From: Elysia marginata
Taxonomy: Eukaryota; Mollusca; Gastropoda; Plakobranchidae
Assembly: GCA_019649035.1 (NCBI GenBank)
Contig: BMAT01004447.1
Span: 380,348-419,362, forward strand
Direction of reading: 5' to 3'
DNA length: 39,015 bases
Numbering within the stretch: position 1 is the stretch's first letter; every line of letters starts with the position of its first letter. Shown here piece by piece: positions 22,266 to 32,312 of this stretch. The notes beneath the pieces are model-generated. The model did not search any database and was not told the origin of the DNA. It saw nothing but the letters and a program-made list of their open reading frames with translations. Made by a program: the position numbers and the translations under genes.

Positions 22266-22439
22266 CTGAAATCTAGAAAAAATTTTTTTTAAAAGAAAAG
22301 GTTTTACATACAACCTATCATACATAAGTATACCGTTAACTTATTAGCAAAAGCTAATAGGATTAAGTCGACAGGAAAATAACAGCAAAGAATAGAATAA
22401 ACTAGATAAAGATAAAAGGAGGAAGAAAAGGGGCAGGAT

Positions 22440-22520
22440 AGAAAAAGAAGAACAACAACAACAATAACAATAGCAACAACAACAGCAACAATAACAGCAA
22501 CAGCAGCAACATTAACAAAA
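22440..22520 (+). repeat. AAC/AGC trinucleotide tract
   Basis: Imperfect runs of AACAAC and AGCAAC. Confidence 0.85.
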
Positions 22521-23461
22521 CAGTATTAATAATAAATACACTAATAGAAAAAGAAAAACCGAAAGAAGAAGAATAAAAAGAAAAAGAACAAAGCTAAGAA
22601 ACAGTACAACAGAGAAGAATAACAATAACAACAAAAAGATCAAGAAGAAGAGTCCTAATAGAGAAAAAAAAAGAAAAGTTTCAATTTAAGACAAACTATA
22701 AACGGTTACCAAAACGCTGAAAAAATACTAAAACCGAACTTCTTTTCTCTTTTGTCTTTTTATTTATATCTCAATTGATACTTAGATTGGTTGTTACACT
22801 TGCAGTGTGACCATTTGAAAGAAAAAATACATTTTAAGTGAAACAGAATATGGAAATAAGTTGTTTTACAGTGATTTTCATAATTGAAAATAAAATGATG
22901 AAATGCGTTTTGTCATAAAACTATTCCCTGATTTGAAAGAACAAGAATAAAAAAGAAGAAGAAAAGAAGACAATGCTGCCTTTTACGAAGAAAGAACAGG
23001 AGCACAGTAAACAGTTATGGCAACGAAAATGCTTCTAATCAAAGCAACGATAGCTAGTTGAATTACTACGAAACAACAATAATACTCTAAGGTAAATAAA
23101 ATATTTGAAAAATGAAAGATTATAATACTCTACAATCAATATACTATAATAACAACAAAAACCCCCATCAAATTAACAAAACCAACAAAACATGACGAGG
23201 GAAGCTGCTGCAGCAGTTTGATTTGCGAGGGAAATTTTTAACTGCTATTCATAAAGATTTTTTCATTCAAACTCTTAGTTTGCTAGAATAGTAACAGTAG
23301 TTTTTTTGTTTACTGGCACCAAACCTTTTTCTATACTCTAAAACACAATTATTTATATAGCCATGTCTTTTATTTCCTTCTTTTAAAACCTACCTCGTTC
23401 TTGAAAACAATAATAAGAATTCATAAATCATAGATCAATTCGTAAGAAACGAACTAAAAAA

Positions 23462-23525
23462 AAGAACGTTTTTCTAAAGCGCTCTTATCCACTAATAATG
23501 ATAATGCTCCAAGCGCTTTTCATAG
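23462..23525 (-). mobile_element. L2-type 3' tail fragment
   Basis: The minus strand reads ATGAAAAGCGCTTGGAGCAT followed by an ATTATT run and AAGAGCGCTTTAG. It matches the AAAGCGCTTAGAGCAT tail of the SINE copies at 32.3 and 35.4 kb. Confidence 0.65.
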
Positions 23526-25204
23526 CTTCTACACATAGACAAATGTTTGCAATCCACATGGGTTGATAATTAGGTCTTCAGCTACGCTTGTTCAATGTCG
23601 GGTCAATTATTGGTGTTTAGTAACATACTGGTCAGCTCTTCGTAACATACCGTTCAGCAGCTCTCCAGTGCGTGGGGACTAAGAGAGTCCAGTCAGAACG
23701 AACAGTACTGAAGACATTCTATCATAGATATCATCATAAGTACTTGACCATTCAGTGTTTATCAACAACCGTATACTGTTGAGTATGGCGATCTCCAGAT
23801 AAGATAGTGGCATCACATGCGGCTGTTGAAGACATAGTATGAGGGATAACCGGGTTAAATTAGACAGAATCCGTTTATTGGGAATGAGGATAGGGCACAA
23901 AATTATCGTTCTTGCCTGCAAGCAGTTGAGTTCAAATAGTGAGTTTGCCAACAAGAACGATCATTTGCTATCTAATCTCATTGCCAATAGTAGTTTTCTG
24001 TTTTGAACCAAATGAAACAAAAAACCGTACAATCAGTTAAGAAAAAAATATCAAGGAGTTCTTTAGATTCAAAGCAGATATGAAAATATAGGAATTAGCT
24101 TCTACATATCTGAAATCAAAATCAGATTTAATATTTCCTGTAATCTGGTTGCAAAGACTTGTGTTTTGATATGGTCTTATTATAATTTAATGTCCCGACA
24201 TCTTACCCATCCCTACTAGTTGTGAAACAAAAGTAAACCCGCTCTAATTTTGACTTCTTCTTACTCTGGAATATAAATTTTTGCTTATAATGTAAGAAAG
24301 AATTTGTTTTTTATTTCCTCGTTCTCTTTAAGAGTGTCAACTGCGCTATAGAAATGTAAAACTATCTACTTACCGGCTACCTTCTTTGTGTAACCAAGAA
24401 AACTTATAGCTATAACCTGAGTGACGTGTGACAAGCTCTGTGAATCTAAACCGACTGACCCAGATACGGCTTATTTCATAGAGGTTATCAGTGCAGTGTT
24501 AAGTCTGTCATGTTGTGATTATGCATTCAGTACCCTGACCTTGGTTACAAATATTTGTAACAAAAATCCGAGAAAACGAGCCTTAATACGGTTTCTATCA
24601 AACAAGTTGATTAGCTTCTATGTGTAAAAGACAATCTTTTGTAGCAAAAGAGATAGTGCAATGAGGTTATTCTTGTGTTTTGTAACGTCATTATATAATC
24701 GAATATAAAAGTATCTATAGTTACTCTTGTAATATTACATTACATAACATTATTACTGATAATGCACATTTAAGAACCCTCCATTTATAAACATCTCAAA
24801 TGATAAAATATATAAACTTTAAGAGGATTAGATGTTTTAGGGGGGGGGGGGGCGGTTTTATTGTGCAGCGTCAGAGTCTTTGTATATATATATGGTGTAA
24901 GTTTTTTAATTTATAAATAGATAGGTTCAACATGCTGTTTCATTTAGTAAAATATTCTCATTGATCATGTAAATAACAAAACAACACTTAGGGAAATATT
25001 TTGAATGCTGAAGTCGTACTTAGCTTCGATCTCAAAAATTTAGTATTGTACCTTTTTTTTTTTTGGTTCTTCGTCGCATTCTCCAACGGTTTTTTTTAAG
25101 GATGTATACTCGTCAATTTAAGAAATTGATTAATTGTTTTTATTTTGTTTTCATAGTTTTTTCAGTTAGTCAAATAGTTTGGTGCTAAGCCTTGCAGTAG
25201 ATTC

Positions 25205-25428
25205 CAATGTTTGTCCCTTTTTTTCTTTATATAGGAAGCACTCCTGGAGAATATGTACAATTGTCTCTGCAGAGTCTCCAAACTTGCTAATTTCTGATTC
25301 CCCTTTCCTAAAAGTTCTGAACATATTATGTTTTGCCAATCTGTTATGATCAGTTCTTAATCTAAAGAGGAATGTTTGTTCCTTTCTTCTGAGTTTGTCG
25401 AAGTCATCTTTTCTTTTTGGGTAAAATC
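25205..25428 (-). pseudogene. Decayed LINE fragment, C-terminal end
   Basis: The minus strand stays open over about 70 codons, with TFLFRLRTDHNRLAKHNMFR, then FRKGESEI and AETIVHILQECFLY. This is the conserved end of many molluscan and arthropod non-LTR retrotransposon proteins (LRTGHNRLN...C.CG...TxEHxLxxCPLY). Here the CxCG zinc-knuckle cysteines are lost (KFGD) and a stop lies just upstream, so it is dead. It lies about 140 bases before the neuropeptide acceptor. Confidence 0.82.
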
Positions 25429-25570
25429 CCTAGAGCTCTTTTTCTTTCTTTCCCCTGCGACCATGTTGATCATTGTTACTGCTTCTTGATATGTAAGTGT
25501 TGTACATAAATTGCTTTCTTTCTATACCGTTGCAATATTAGTAGTTAAATTCCACTTTCTATTTCCGCAG

Positions 25571-26172
25571 TGCTTCAAGAGCGGAACAAGAAATGGCAAA
25601 GAGCATTGAATCAGACGACGTAGAACCAGAAAAGTCGAAACGTCCATTTGACACAATGGGAAGTGGATTCATGTCAAAACGCCCATTCGACACAATGGGA
25701 AGCGGGTTCATGTCAAAACGCCCATTCGACACAATGGGAAGCGGGTTTATGTCAAAACGCCCGTTTGATACCATGGGAAGTGGATTCATGTCAAAACGTC
25801 CCTTTGATACCATGGGAAGTGGATTCATGTCAAAACGCCCATTCGACACCATGGGAAGTGGATTCATGTCAAAACGCCCGTTTGATACCATGGGAAGTGG
25901 ATTCATGTCAAANNNNNNNNNNNNNNNNNNNNNNNNNNNNNNNNNNNNNNNNNNNNNNNNNNNNNNNNNNNNNNNNNNNNNNNNTCATGTCAAAACGCCC
26001 CTTCGACACCATGGGTAGTGGATTCATGTCAAAACGCCCGTTTGACACCATGGGAAGCGGATTCATGTCAAAACGTCCGTTTGACACCATGGGAAGTGGA
26101 TTCATGTCAAAGCGTCCGTTTGACACCATGGGAAGTGGGTTTAACGAGAAAAAATCGGATAAGAATGAATAA
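25571..26172 (+). CDS. Pedal peptide/orcokinin-type neuropeptide precursor, last coding exon (partial gene)
   Basis: Secreted precursor cut at dibasic sites into many copies of one small neuropeptide. Acceptor CTATTTCCGCAG/T at 25570; the exon starts in phase 2 and reads ASRAEQEMAKSIESDDVEPE then KSKR. Seven units of KRPFDTMGSGFMS precede an assembly gap (25913-25984) and four follow; the last ends GFNEKKSDKNE and a TAA at 26170-26172. Predicted product PFDTMGSGFMS, 11 residues. The F-D-x-(M/I)...SGF pattern is that of the lophotrochozoan pedal peptide/arthropod orcokinin family (pedal peptide ends GMSGFA). No C-terminal Gly before KR, so not amidated. The signal peptide is in an upstream exon I could not place; the ATG at 25593 is internal. 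The reading frame shifts across the gap only because the N-run length is arbitrary. The family assignment is by motif. Confidence 0.9.
25630..26144 (+). repeat. 39-bp coding tandem array (neuropeptide units)
   Basis: Thirteen-codon units, at least 11 visible. Differences are confined to synonymous positions (for example CCA/CCG/CCC, TTT/TTC, GAT/GAC, ACA/ACC, AGT/AGC, GGA/GGG). All forward and reverse frames stay open because the unit length is a multiple of three, so antisense and shifted frames here are not genes. Confidence 0.97.
25913..25984. other. Assembly gap (72 N) inside the neuropeptide array
   Basis: ATG of the FMS codons is at 25905 before and 25987 after the gap, 82 bases apart. 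Whole 39-base units would give 78 or 117, so the true missing length is probably 68 bases (two units spanning) or 107 (three). Confidence 0.95.
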
Positions 26173-28229
26173 GGAATAACGCTTTAAAAAGAGAGTATTT
26201 GAGGTTATTTATCTTGCAGTAATCTTTTATGAGTCGGCTGTCATGTGTGTCTTATCAAGATTATATTCGATTTGGCTACGTATTTGTAATGACGCGGACA
26301 GCGTAGTAATACATTATAAACCCAAAGAACAGTCTGTTCAATGATAAAAGTACTAAGAAACCCAGCTCATCACGACTTTTTAGATTACATGCAAGATATT
26401 TGATGTCAAACATTTCTTTTCTTGTTAAATCACACAGCTTTGTTTTGTTTTCAATCAACCGTAATGCACGAGTAATTTGTTAAGCGAATGAACCAAAACA
26501 AAACATAAATACAAAGTTATTATACCTAAATCTTTCTTCATCACTTTTGGGATACGTTAAGATTTTAACAAATTTGTCTCAAATAAAACAAAAAAAATTT
26601 TTTAAGGCTAGAGATAAAATCAGACCCTTCAGTTAATCTTTACTGGTGCATAAATAATTTATAATGCTTTAAGATAATTATTTATTAAATTTTTGGGGGC
26701 CATGGAACTGCTTTATGAGCTAAAACCCGTGTTTTAGCAAGTGTATCCTAATTTTGGTGTACATAGATAAATATGATTACTGTTTTTTTTTCTTAAGTTT
26801 AGTATCAATGCTTTACTCATAAAAGCCTCGCTTTTAAATCAAAGCATATTATTACGAATGGCTAAGCAAACTGAGTATGTAAAAAAATTAGCATCTTTGA
26901 ACAAATACTAATTACTTAAGTCCTATATTTTTACCTTTTTTCTTAAATTTATTCGTACAAAAACCCAGCTCAATCAAAGTCAGACTGATTATAATTTTAC
27001 AAAGTACTCTTGTTCACATTAATTTTTTAAACAGCTTTGTTGTTCAAATATTAATAATATCTTATTTTACTTGTTATTATCATTGAGTAGGTTTATGTAT
27101 ATCTATTACTTTAAAATAAAAGTAAGTCTTTGATATTAGTGAGTCAATTTGTTGTAAACGGCGCTTGCCAAATTCATTTTACCATGGGTTACTCAACCAA
27201 CGAAAGATTCTGTTGTTTAAAGCTAAGCTCTTGCTTACTTATTTGTTTTGTAACTATGTCTTGATTCTAGCCCGTCCGTCTCCAGTCAGAAATGGCAAGC
27301 AAAGAAAAGTAAATAACTGGTGTAGCTAGCACTTAGTGTTAAAAGACTCGGATTTTGGAATTTTTAAAACACCTTTCAAATATAGACTTTTCCCCTTTCC
27401 TCTATTGCTTGAATAAAATAAAGTTTTTATAATCTAACCACAAAGTTTTGATGAAATCATGAAGTAGTCAACGTTTAAAAGCTCAGCACAAAATTACATG
27501 CTTTTGCTAATTATAACGATACATTGAAATTTGCTCATTACATTAATGAATGTTATACGAAATTTAAAAAAAAACTAGCTTTAGTTAAGTAACACTAGAA
27601 AATAAGAAGAGATTTCCAATTATTAGAAAATGTGAGTCATTTTAACACTGGTTTATCTAAAGCATTTAAATCTTGTTTCAAAATTAGGCAAAGTGCTTAA
27701 CTGTACAGGACACAGCACATATTCAATCTAAAGCTTTTTTTTTCCAAAATATAACAACTACGTCTATCTAGACCAGATCAGATATATAAACTGTTTATCA
27801 CCCTTTTAAGATTGAAACACTATAACTCTAGTTTTTATGGTTTTTTTTGTTATAAATCAAGTATTTCAAAATACGCCTTGATATCAGAGATCATTGCAGC
27901 ATTCAGTAAAACGTTTTAGGCTTTAAAGAGTCATGCATGATGTACAAAAATACTGAAACGAATAGGTAGATGAAGATACAAGGTATCTTTAATGTTGTGT
28001 TTTCTTGTCATTTCACTTGCAAGAGCTTCTTTCAAAACATAGGTTTTTGTCACCTCTGAAATTTAACAAGATAGATTTATACAAATGCAATAAAGATATC
28101 CAATCCAACCTTTCTGTTTGTTTTGTTATTATTTTTTGGTTGATTTTTTCGTTCGAAATATGAACGTCGAAGCTGGTTGGCTGATTGTTTGAATTTTTAA
28201 TGTCTCAGTCAACTTTGAGGTTATATCAG
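26173..28229. other. Neuropeptide 3' UTR and intergenic DNA
   Basis: AT-rich. Beyond the candidate poly(A) signal I see no exon, RNA or element. Confidence 0.55.
26583..26588 (+). terminator. Candidate poly(A) signal of the neuropeptide gene
   Basis: AATAAA in CTCAAATAAAACAAA, about 410 bases after the stop codon; the first canonical signal on this strand after the stop that I noticed. Confidence 0.4.
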
Positions 28230-28492
28230 AGACGGCGCTGTGGATAATTGAAAGCGTGTTGCCACACTGTGTTGTAAGGAGCGCTTGCATACATCACACC
28301 CAGTCACATTATCTTGAAACCGGGCCGACCAGACTTAAAACTAAATCTATAATGCTAGATGCTAGGCGTATCTACTGCTAAATAATACCAATTTTAAAGT
28401 CCTTGGTTTGACTCGGCCGGGGACCGAACCACGCACATCCCGGTCTATGTGTGAGTGTTTTTCCGCTAGGCCACAGAGCCGGTAACGTAGTA
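28230..28492 (-). mobile_element. tRNA-derived SINE
   Basis: The minus-strand head at ~28492 has ACCGGCTCTGTGGCCTAGCG (A-box) and B-box GTGGTTCGGTCCCC. The body contains GGTTTCAAGATAATGTGACT (28301-28320), similar to the core of the neighbouring SINE. The right boundary is good, the left approximate. Confidence 0.75.
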
Positions 28493-28871
28493 GCTGTGCT
28501 ATCCTAATTATTTTTTTTCTCCCTAATGTATTAGTATTAAAAGCATTGATGGCTATGACATACCGGTAAATTTATATCGACGGCCACAGAGTCATGGTTG
28601 CATCATTTAATATGTCAACTGGTTATCTCGTTTAACTCCTCACCGGATAGGTCAAAATAGCAACAAATGTATCTCTGATGTTTCGGTCAGTAATGCAGAT
28701 CATTTTTTATGGCTTACGTCGGCAAAAGTAATCATAAACTCCTTTGTATTTCCTTAAATATTAAAAAATAGAGAATCTGAACATAATGATAATTTATGCA
28801 ATTTGATTATTTATATGGTGATGATGATAAATGCAGTGGTGAAGTATCATCGGTAGACTGGAATGAAATCA

Positions 28872-29125
28872 CGATTGATTGAATGAAGGGTATTTTTACA
28901 AGCCCAATGCCACTTCAAAGGTGCTCTCAGGGCTTGAGTCCCAATGACAATTTACGGGCTGCCACCCAGAGACTAGCGGGGATACCATGACTTAGCCTCA
29001 GCCGGTCACATTATACTGACACCGACCCAACCAGTAGGGGCCCGGACTGTGCTCGGCTGTGTTTCGAACCCGCGACCTCTTGGCCACGGAGCGAAGCCAC
29101 TACCTACTGAGCTATCTAGGCCCCC
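28872..29125 (-). mobile_element. tRNA-derived SINE with 10-bp target-site duplication
   Basis: The minus-strand head GGGGGCCTAGATAGCTCAGT, then AGGTAGTGGC (A-box), and GCGGGTTCGAAACAC (B-box). The body has GTGTCAGTATAATGTGACCG. The 3' end is a short ATTC/CAAT tail. Flanked by the direct repeat AATGAAATCA at 28862-28871 and 29126-29135, which fixes both ends. Full length about 254 bases. Confidence 0.9.
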
Positions 29126-29539
29126 AATGAAATCATGAGTATGTTTGTGAAAGACGCATGCGTGTTCTTAAAAACAAAAAGGAAATATAGCGTTTACATA
29201 TGTTTATTCATAAGAAAAAAAAATTCTTTATGAATGACCAGGGCCAGCATTAATAAGAGAAACATTAAGTTATTTAAGTATTATAAAAAATGGAGAATGT
29301 TCACTAATTTGTAAAAGAAAATATACTGCTTTTGGGATAGATCAAAACGTAACGTCTTGGTAAACGGTTCTGGAAATATGTCAAAAAAAAATAATTGAAG
29401 AGCGTTTTTTTCCAAAACTCAAAAATTATATTTTTTTCTAATTTTGAAGAAAAACAAAAAAAAACTTCTAGTTTATTCCTCTCTGTATCTGTAAAAATAC
29501 ACTTGATACCATGACACTTAGAGTTCATTTACCAACTTT

Positions 29540-30260
29540 TGCTTGAAACCTTGGTACGTTGGTGTTTACCCAGATACCAAGAATCAAATAAGAGGAGTAG
29601 CTCTAATTTCAACGAAAGGGCAAATACTGAGTTTTGGAGAAAAAAAATGGTGTTCATTTAATGGGGGCGAATTGGCGTGGTTAATGTCCTGCAAGATCAT
29701 GGCGATGAAACAGTTTCTCATGCAGAAAGAGCAGACATTACAAATAACATTTTTTTGCAGATGTATTTATCCAAGAGACAGTATCGAATACTCCTAATTT
29801 TTTAGACTATAATAATGGTCAATAATCATTTGAATGATGTTGTGATGGCCAAGGAATCCTCTTTGCCAAGATTGAGAAATTTGGATGTCACAAAGTCCAT
29901 GGGACCTGGTTCACTGCATTCTAGGTTTAAATAATAAATTAACATGCAATGGCGCCACCGTTATATGTTTTCCCTATCAAGTCCATACCAAATGGAACAA
30001 CTATATATGATTTTAGGTTAGCAAATATAACTCGAGTTTTTTATTTAAAAAAAACGAGTGATAAGGCCAATGACAGGCCAATCAGTTTGACATCTGTAAT
30101 GCGTACAAATTCTCAAAGATAACTATTATGTATTTTTGAAGTGTGGCTAAAAGATGACGGGTTGTAATTGTCTACATGGCATTCGTAAAATCAGGTCTTG
30201 CATCACTGAGTTACACAAAATAAGCTGAGACATAAGATCAAAGTCATTAAGGCATCTTAA
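29540..30260 (+). pseudogene. Decayed LINE reverse transcriptase fragment
   Basis: Across several frames the plus strand keeps motifs typical of CR1/L2/Jockey-type reverse transcriptases in the right order: an ADITN...FF segment (~29730), a VTKSMGPGSLHSR-like version of KSPGPDGLHSR (~29890-29930), and RPISLTSV (~30077-30100), the usual motif before the KxxE helix. Frameshifts and stops throughout; no function expected. Confidence 0.72.
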
Positions 30261-31824
30261 CAAATAAATGTGGATCCTATCAACTTACACTTTAAGTCTG
30301 TTGAAATACAGACGATCAAATGAATCCTTAGGTGTTGTTGTTTTTTGCACAGTATAGTAAATATTCCAGTTTTCTTCCAAAAAATTTGTGAGAGTTGCAC
30401 GCAATTTTTTTTTTAATCAAGTTCCTAACTCGTTTTTTTTTCTTGTAAATTTATTTCTAGTACTACTCACCACTATGCTGTAAAAACGATCAGGTCAGAC
30501 TTCCTCTCACAGGACGCACCAAAAGGCGGGTGGTAACGCGTCGGTTAATAGCGAGGGTACATTACCACACAGTCATGTAAGATCCATAATGATGACACGT
30601 CGTAAAAAAAACTATAGTCATGTAATTTTCAAAGTATAAAATTGTAGCACAGTAGCCTGGTCATCACAGAGCAGAACTTTTCAACGCAGAGCCCGGTTCA
30701 AAAGTAGAGATATAAAACTGCCGTTAACCTGAAATATGGCATTTCTTTTAAAAGATCAAAATTGTCGTACAATATCTTGAACGATGAGAGAAATGTGTGT
30801 AATCTTTGACAAACATCTTTAGTTTCAATAAGATGATAATGATCCGAAGCTTCAATTATGTTAACTGTGGATAGATGTTTATTGTAAACAAAAAGGTGAA
30901 GCTTTTTCTCCTGCATACAAAAATTTAGTGCATCTATACTTAATATTAGATCCGTTGAAATTTGTTGGTTTTTTTTTTAGATGACACTGATGAGTAAACG
31001 TTATCACAAATGGCAAAGATGTTACCAATACGCCACGTTGACCCCCCACAAAGTTGAAACGCAAGACTGCAATGTTTCCTCTCCTTTCTATGTGTCTGAT
31101 CTACTTCACGTTGTTACCGCTGTTCCCTCTCAGTTGAGAAACCGGGGTGGGGGGGGGGCATCCCAAAACTCGTTCTCATTGTGCATCAGTCAATTATCAT
31201 AATCAAGGCATATCCGCTAATAGTGTGGGGACGTTAAGGTCACAAAGGCTGTTGCGCCCTCGTCGTCACCTTGCCACAACCAAAGGAGGCTGCGGTAGAC
31301 TTACTTATATAACAAGGTTGCCCTTGTGTGTGCAATGTGCAGGTGTGGATGTAATGAAGCGTAAAGTGCAGTTAAGAGAGTAGGTTTGGAATAGCAGGTT
31401 TGTATTGGATTAGAGGGGAAACATGGACACAAATGACCCCTTCCTCAGATTTGACACTTAAGATGCGAGGTGGCTTTGATCCAAGCGGCCCTGCATCTCA
31501 TTTTCTCTTAAAACCAAATGAAGGATTTTCGTGACATGATGCGTTATAAGCCCTTTTAAGAAGGCTTAGAAAATAAGATAGAAACTGTGGTTTTTTTTTT
31601 ATTTTTAATCAAAATATTGGCTTATACATAGACAGAATAGTCATATATAGAACAATGACATCTTTAACTCAAACAGAAAATGAAACAAAAACATTTATTT
31701 TTACTCAAAATCTTAAAAATCCCCCCCCCCCTTACCCCCCGGAAAAAAGTTGGATATGATACAAGGTTTTGACAATTTCTTCAAATGCATTATTTTATAG
31801 TTTCATTTTAAACAAACTTCGAAA
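30261..31824. other. Intergenic stretch
   Basis: Includes a G-run near 31150 and C-runs near 31720-31740. No exon or element identified. Confidence 0.5.
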
Positions 31825-32312
31825 TTTTTGTAGCTTTGTATTAAACTCTCGGCTCTCAGACTAAAAGGTCTTAGGGTTCGAGGCCCCTCACGTTAGGGTG
31901 GCGTGTACTCCTTATGAAAGGCTTTGAACATTGACTTATTCCCTTTACTCAAGAGTGAAAGGACTACCAGGCTAAAGGCAGAAAAAAATCAGGTCAGTTT
32001 GCCAGGGTAAGGTCAAAAACCTGACCCGACGTTTTATTTATAAAGGGGAAGGGGGGGGGGCTACAGCAAAACCGATCTTATAGTTCGTAGCCAGGTCCCT
32101 GTAGTACAAGCCAAAACCCCAAGCATCTGTAGAAATGTCTGAACGTCAGGCTCGACACTGGACCAGGTGTAGTTCAACACTAATGCGCTATAACCGCTGC
32201 TGCTCTGTGAATTCAGAAGGTAAACTAGTTCGAAACGGTCTGTCGGGGAACCAATGTAAAGCGCTTAGAACATTTTAGTCTATCATATGCTAGATAAAAA
32301 TGCCCTTTGTCA
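31825..32312 (+). mobile_element. SINE-family copy, long form, with L2-type tail
   Basis: The head CTCTCGGCTCTCAGACTAAA...TAGGGTTCGAGGCCCC aligns with the tRNA-Arg-like head at 16.8 kb. The 3' part, TAATGCGCT...CTCTGTGAATTCAGAAGG...CTGTCGGGGAACC, then ATGTAAAGCGCTTAGAACAT, matches copies at 16.6 and 35.4 kb. It is longer than the 16.6-kb copy, so it contains an insertion or that one a deletion. Confidence 0.75.

Larger units (their letters stand above)
22266..25204. other. Interval between MPEG1 and the neuropeptide exon
   Basis: Expected to hold the MPEG1 promoter and any non-coding first exon (minus) and the 5' exons of the neuropeptide precursor (plus). I could not place these with confidence. 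Visible are an AAC/AGC-rich tract (22440-22520), an L2-type tail (23462-23525) and a G-run (24840-24852). Confidence 0.5.

Noticed and set aside
23679..23954. 92-codon minus-strand frame
   Set aside because: No recognisable domain, no acceptor in a sensible position; could at most be part of a non-coding exon.
24661..24708. MRLFLCFVTSL as a possible signal-peptide exon for the neuropeptide gene
   Set aside because: Stops after 15 codons, and its possible donor does not give the phase 2 needed at 25571.
25913..26018. Apparent frameshift after the N-run
   Set aside because: Caused by the arbitrary gap length; intact units on both sides show the true frame.
25648..26172. Other open frames, forward and reverse, across the neuropeptide array
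   Set aside because: A 39-base unit without stops leaves every frame open; only the KRPFDTMGSGFMS frame has processing sites and synonymous variation.
29040..29125. Functional tRNA gene on the minus strand
   Set aside because: It is the head of a complete SINE flanked by a target duplication.
29543..29797. 85-codon plus-strand gene
   Set aside because: It covers part of a frame-broken LINE; the conserved motifs lie in other frames.
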